The translations under genes and the position numbers were made by a program. 17,921 bases of DNA from CBDTYW01 sp965364735 (GTDB lineage Bacteria; Actinomycetota; Nitriliruptoria; Nitriliruptorales; Nitriliruptoraceae): the NCBI GenBank assembly GCA_965364735.1, contig CBDTYW010000048.1:1-17921 (forward strand), read 5' to 3'. The first letter of the stretch is position 1; each line of letters starts with the position of its first letter. Positions 14,406-17,921 of the stretch are shown one piece after another. The notes below the pieces were generated by a model. That model made no database searches. It saw only the letters and a program-made list of their open reading frames with translations, and was not told the origin of the DNA.

Positions 14406-15676
14406 AGCGCTCCCCCGCCCGTCGCCGGCTGCTCGCCGTCGTCACCGCGCTCTCGATGTTCGCCACGGGCTGCAGCACCTTCGGAGGCGGCGACGATTCC
14501 TACGTGATCACCGCCGAGGTCTCCCGCGCCTACGCGCTGTTCCCCGGCTCGGCCGTCCGGGTGCTCGGCGTCGACGTCGGCACCATCCAGGAGATCCGCA
14601 TCAGCCCGGACTCGGACTCGGTCTTCGTCGACCTGAAGATCGACGGCCAGCCCCTCCCCGTCGACGTCACCGCGATCATCATCCCGGAGACGCTGCTCGG
14701 CGAGCGCTACGTCCAGCTCCACCCGGCCTACGAGGCCGGCGCCACGCTCCAGGCCGACGCCGTGATCCCGCGCGAACGGACCATCGTCCCGCGTGAGTTC
14801 GACGAGATCCTCGAGTCCCTGAACAACTTCGTAGGGGGCCTCGACGAGAACGAGGTGAGCCGCCTCGTGAGCAACCTCGCCGACGTCATCGACGAGAACG
14901 GCGCGCTGTTCGGGCAGACGATCGACGCCGCGTCCGGAGCCATCAAGGTGCTCCAGGACAACGACGACGACCTCATCCGTCTGGCCTCCCGGCTCAGCGA
15001 CCTCAACGAGACGATCTCGAGCCGCGACGACGAGATCGCGAAGCTGCTGCGCGACTACAACACGCTCATCAGCCACATCGTCAACCAGCGCGGCGACCTC
15101 GACGCGGCGCTCGTGGGCCTCGTCCGCCTCACGAGCGAGCTCGGCAGCCTGCTGGACGAGCACCGACCGGACCTCGAGCGCGACATCGAGACGCTCACGC
15201 GGCTGACCCGCACCAGCAACCGCAACATCGACCAGCTCTCGCTGGCGATCCTCTCGTCAGCGGAGCTGTTCGGCCACGCCGACCGGGTGTTCGACTACGA
15301 GAACAACCTCCTCCCGCTGGTGGACCACGCAGGCGGGCTCGCGAACCTCGTCGCGGAGACCACCGAACGCCGGCTCGTCGGGCTGTGCGAACGCCTCGGC
15401 GTCCCGGGCTGCGATCAGATCCCGTTGTCCGACGTCATCCCCGACGATCTCTGCCTTCCGCCGCTCATCCCCTGCCCCTCCGGCGCCAACGGCGAGCCCG
15501 GCACCGCCGTCCCGATGGGCGTCGCGGTCGCGGACGCGATCGACGTGGTGCCCGGGTTCCGGGAGGCGTTGGAGGCCCGCCGTGCCGAGCTGCTCGGCGA
15601 GTTCGGCAACGCGGGCTTCGCGGCCGGCATCGCCGCCGCGCTGGATGCACGCGACGGCGAGGAGGCATCGTCATGA
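14402..15676 (+). CDS. mceD: Mce protein D, predicted lipoprotein
   Basis: This 424-residue Mce protein begins with a lipoprotein signal: MKRSPARRR, a hydrophobic stretch, then FATGC with the lipidated cysteine at C24. In the classical mycobacterial operon the fourth Mce protein has a plain membrane anchor, so this is unusual. The MCE domain (about 32-108) has GSAVRVLGVDVGTIQEI (49-65) and ETLLGERYVQLHP (96-108). The helical part runs to about residue 300. The C-terminal region has four cysteines (C329, C337, C351, C358) around a Pro-rich segment. ATG 14402 overlaps the mceC stop as ATGA. The symbol follows operon position; by signal type it equally resembles an MceE protein. It ends in another ATGA overlap. 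Confidence 0.88.
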   Translation: MKRSPARRRLLAVVTALSMFATGCSTFGGGDDSYVITAEVSRAYALFPGSAVRVLGVDVGTIQEIRISPDSDSVFVDLKIDGQPLPVDVTAIIIPETLLGERYVQLHPAYEAGATLQADAVIPRERTIVPREFDEILESLNNFVGGLDENEVSRLVSNLADVIDENGALFGQTIDAASGAIKVLQDNDDDLIRLASRLSDLNETISSRDDEIAKLLRDYNTLISHIVNQRGDLDAALVGLVRLTSELGSLLDEHRPDLERDIETLTRLTRTSNRNIDQLSLAILSSAELFGHADRVFDYENNLLPLVDHAGGLANLVAETTERRLVGLCERLGVPGCDQIPLSDVIPDDLCLPPLIPCPSGANGEPGTAVPMGVAVADAIDVVPGFREALEARRAELLGEFGNAGFAAGIAAALDARDGEEASS

Positions 15677-16740
15677 AGCGCATCTCCCGCATGGCCGTCG
15701 CGCTCTTCGCGTCGCTCGCCCTGATCGCCACCGGCTGCTCGACCGGTGACGACACGCTCACGCTGACCGCGGACTTCGACGACGTCCTCGACCTCGTCGT
15801 CCGATCCAGCGTCCGGGCCGGAGACATCGTCGTCGGCCAGGTCACCGCCATCGAGCTGACCGACGACAACCGGGCCCGCGTCACCATGACGGTCACCGAG
15901 TCCAACGAGCTCCCCCGCGACGTCATCGCTCGGGTTGCTCGGACCAGCCTGCTCGGCGAGCGCTTCATCGACATCGTCCCCGACGGGACGACCGGAGAGC
16001 TCAGCGACGGGATGCACCTGGAGAACACCATCGTGGCGAACGGGCTCGAGGAGCTCGTCGCCGGGGGCGGCGACCTGCTGGCGCTCGCGTCTGCGGACAA
16101 GCTGGCGATCGCGGTGCAGACGGGGGCCGAGGCCTTCGGCGGCCGGGGAAGCCTGCTCGGCACCCTGATCGAGAACGTGAACGGCTTCGTCGGGGATCTC
16201 GACGCCGACAAGGAGCAGCTGCTCCGGGTCATCGACAACCTCGACGACGCAACCGCACGACTGGCCCCGAACGCTGAGGGCAACGCCGCTGCCCTCGAGG
16301 ACCTGCGGCTCGCCGCCGAGGCGCTCGCCGCCGAGGACGACCGCCTCATCGACACGCTTGCGGACCTCACGCGGCTCGCCGTCATCGGTGAGACGATCAT
16401 GGTCGAGCAGGCCGACGTCACCGACCGCACGATCAGACGGCTGCGCAAGATCCTGTCGCAGCTCACCCGCATCGACGGAGCGCTGAACAACCTCCTGGTC
16501 TGGCTGCCGCGCCACAACGAGCTGGTGCCGAACGGTGCGGTCGACAAGCAGGCACAGGTCTGGCTCGACTTCATCGTCTGTGGCCTGACCGAGACGAACG
16601 GCGACCCGACCCGTGACTGCACGCCGCCGAACGGTGGCGAGAGCAACTCACCGCCGGCGTTCGTCGACGAAGACGATCCGTGCCTCAACGACGTCGAGCA
16701 GTGTGAACGTCGCCAGGACAAGATCGAGGAGGGCAGCTGA
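15673..16740 (+). CDS. mceE: Mce protein E, predicted lipoprotein (LprK-like)
   Basis: This 355-residue Mce protein has a lipoprotein signal MKRISRMAVALFASLALIAT ending in ATGC, with the lipidated cysteine at C22; mycobacterial MceE (LprK) is likewise a lipoprotein. The MCE domain (about 28-103) has SVRAGDIVVGQVTAI (46-60) and TSLLGERFIDIVPDG (91-105). The helical region follows to about 290. The C-terminal tail is acidic and polar, with four cysteines (C303, C316, C337, C344) within 42 residues. ATG 15673 overlaps the mceD stop as ATGA and is preceded by GAGGAGG (15659-15665) with a 7-base spacer. Codons upstream in this frame lie inside mceD. It shares the first residues MKR and the ATGC lipobox with MceD. 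Confidence 0.92.
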   Translation: MKRISRMAVALFASLALIATGCSTGDDTLTLTADFDDVLDLVVRSSVRAGDIVVGQVTAIELTDDNRARVTMTVTESNELPRDVIARVARTSLLGERFIDIVPDGTTGELSDGMHLENTIVANGLEELVAGGGDLLALASADKLAIAVQTGAEAFGGRGSLLGTLIENVNGFVGDLDADKEQLLRVIDNLDDATARLAPNAEGNAAALEDLRLAAEALAAEDDRLIDTLADLTRLAVIGETIMVEQADVTDRTIRRLRKILSQLTRIDGALNNLLVWLPRHNELVPNGAVDKQAQVWLDFIVCGLTETNGDPTRDCTPPNGGESNSPPAFVDEDDPCLNDVEQCERRQDKIEEGS

Positions 16741-17921
16741 TGAGTGGTCTCACCAACCGCCTGCGCGTCAACCTCCTGGCGTTCGTGCTCTTCATCATCT
16801 TCATCTTCTCGATCGCGCTGCTGACGTACGCGAACGGGATCCTGTTCTCCGACCGCTACGACGTCCAGGTGGCGCTCCCCGAGGCCGGCGGTGCGCTGCC
16901 CGGCCAGGAGGTCACGGTGCTCGGCAAGACCGTGGGCGTGATCTCGGACATGCAGTTCACGAGCGACGGCGTGCTCGCGACGATGTCGATCGACGGGGAT
17001 CAGCAGATCCCGGACAACTCACGCGTCCAGGTGCTGCGTCGCTCGCCGCTCGGTGAGCAGGCCATCGACTTCCAGCCGGCAGGTCCCGGCTGGACGCCGG
17101 TCGCCGTGGGCGCCACGGTCACCACGACCGAGCAGATCGTCCCCGCCCGCGTGCCGTTCCTGCTCGACGAGTCCGCTGAGCTCTTCCGCGCGATCAACAA
17201 CGACGACGTCGCGATCCTCGTCCGCGAGCTCGCGATCACGTTGCGCGGGCGGACCGACACGATCAAGCAGATCAACCGTGACGCGCTCGACCTCAACACG
17301 ACGCTGCTGAGCGGCATCCCGGACTTCGAGCGGCTGCTCGACACGTCCGAGCCGGTGCTCCGGTTGCTCGACGAGCAGGGAGACGAGCTGCGATCGTTCT
17401 TCTCCAACACGGCCGACCTCATGGACGTGCTCGCCGACGAGCGGGTGAACCTCGGCAACCTGCTCGACAACGCCTCCGGTCCGCTCCTCCAGGTCGAGGG
17501 CCTGATCCGCAACCAGCGAGCGAACCTCCAGTGCGTCGCGCACGACCTGATCGACCTGAACGACATGCTGAACGGTCCCACCACCGCCACCGGGGTCGAC
17601 CCGTCGCAGAACTACCGGACCAAGCTCGACGAGCTCGAGCGAATGCTGCAGCTGAACACCCGGTTCACCCGGGCCTTCGACATCGGCAACCAGTACGACC
17701 AGACCACGGGTGCAACGTGGACACGGATCCAGCTCAAGGTCGAGGAGGCTGGCGGCCAGGACTACGCCGTCGATCGCGCCACGCCCGCCACCAAGCCCGG
17801 CGCGGCGTGCGTGACCGACCAGTGGGGCACGGGCGTCAACGCCGTCCGACAGGCGTCGTTCCAGCCGCCGATCGTCGGGGGCAGCATGGACTTCGCTCCC
17901 CTCGTCGACGGTGCCGGCCCG
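16740..17921 (+). CDS. mceF: Mce protein F (MlaD/MCE-domain, membrane-anchored), cut by window edge
   Basis: 394 codons are open to the last base without a stop, so the C-terminus is missing. There is a hydrophobic anchor at about 11-31. The MCE domain (about 38-113) has GALPGQEVTVLGKTVGVISD (51-70) and RRSPLGEQAIDFQPAG (100-115). A helical tunnel region follows, with repeated L-D-L/L-L-D units such as ERLLDTSEPVLRLLDEQGD and NLGNLLDNASGPLLQ. Cysteines C265 and C357 are present in the visible part. ATG 16740 shares one base with the mceE stop (TGATG), and GAGGAGGG (16726-16733) gives a strong ribosome site with a 6-base spacer. As the sixth and last Mce subunit it should complete the hetero-hexamer. 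What follows the operon is not visible. Confidence 0.92.
   Translation, partial: MSGLTNRLRVNLLAFVLFIIFIFSIALLTYANGILFSDRYDVQVALPEAGGALPGQEVTVLGKTVGVISDMQFTSDGVLATMSIDGDQQIPDNSRVQVLRRSPLGEQAIDFQPAGPGWTPVAVGATVTTTEQIVPARVPFLLDESAELFRAINNDDVAILVRELAITLRGRTDTIKQINRDALDLNTTLLSGIPDFERLLDTSEPVLRLLDEQGDELRSFFSNTADLMDVLADERVNLGNLLDNASGPLLQVEGLIRNQRANLQCVAHDLIDLNDMLNGPTTATGVDPSQNYRTKLDELERMLQLNTRFTRAFDIGNQYDQTTGATWTRIQLKVEEAGGQDYAVDRATPATKPGAACVTDQWGTGVNAVRQASFQPPIVGGSMDFAPLVDGAGP

Noticed and set aside
15089..15097. RGD cell-adhesion motif in MceD (residues 230-232)
   Set aside because: It lies inside a charged helix of the tunnel region in a sequence rich in R and D, so it is expected by chance; integrin binding is not supported.
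1..17921. CRISPR arrays, tRNA/rRNA genes, insertion sequences, integrases, toxin-antitoxin or defence systems
   Set aside because: No repeat-spacer pattern, tRNA-like cloverleaf, transposase or related protein was recognised on either strand.

Overview
This window is high-GC DNA from an actinobacterium (Actinomycetota). The lineage call rests on a six-gene mce operon of the mycobacterial type with two YrbE permeases, an F420H2:NADP+ oxidoreductase, a MiaE_2-type ferritin-like protein next to an IclR regulator, an LPXTG-type sorting signal, and strong G/C bias at third codon positions. The sequence alone does not settle the order; a deep-branching class such as Acidimicrobiia or Nitriliruptoria is a guess.

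The left part (1-5093) begins with the last codons of a sortase-anchored surface protein. An SRPBCC-domain protein follows and converges, with overlapping 3' ends, on a tandem-GNAT acetyltransferase read from the minus strand. Divergent from the acetyltransferase is a plus-strand run: a Cys/Met-metabolism PLP enzyme, then pabB and pabC. PabB carries the PIKGT lysine that marks aminodeoxychorismate synthase rather than anthranilate synthase. PabB and PabC together make p-aminobenzoate for folate; the glutaminase subunit PabA is not in the window.

The middle part (5097-8948) holds npdG (minus, F420/NADP hydride transfer) divergent from nadB (plus, L-aspartate oxidase, first step of NAD synthesis). 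nadB converges on an overlapping minus-strand pair, iclR followed by a MiaE_2 ferritin-like gene. With pabBC this makes a small neighbourhood of cofactor genes (folate, F420/NADPH, NAD).

The right part (9385-17921) is a lipid-import mce operon: yrbEA, yrbEB, then mceA to mceF, with the last gene cut by the window edge. All genes are on the plus strand, with gaps of at most 13 bases and mostly 1-4 base stop/start overlaps. The YrbE proteins should form the inner-membrane permease. The six Mce proteins, each with one N-terminal anchor and one MCE domain, should form the extracytoplasmic substrate tunnel. The fourth and fifth Mce proteins are both predicted lipoproteins, where the classical mycobacterial operon has one (MceE). 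The ATPase (MceG/Mkl) is not in the window.

The 436-base gap between iclR and yrbEA is the only long non-coding stretch. It holds a 14-base perfect palindrome lying inside the spacer of a possible iclR promoter, a candidate plus-strand -10 box, and an AGAAC-CA-GTTCT palindrome resembling a TetR-family (KstR-like) operator. No RNA genes, mobile elements or CRISPR arrays were seen, and no wholly new system is evident. The best leads are the regulatory layout before mce, the double-lipoprotein Mce arrangement with paired C-terminal cysteines, and a ferritin-like protein that seems to have lost its metal ligands.
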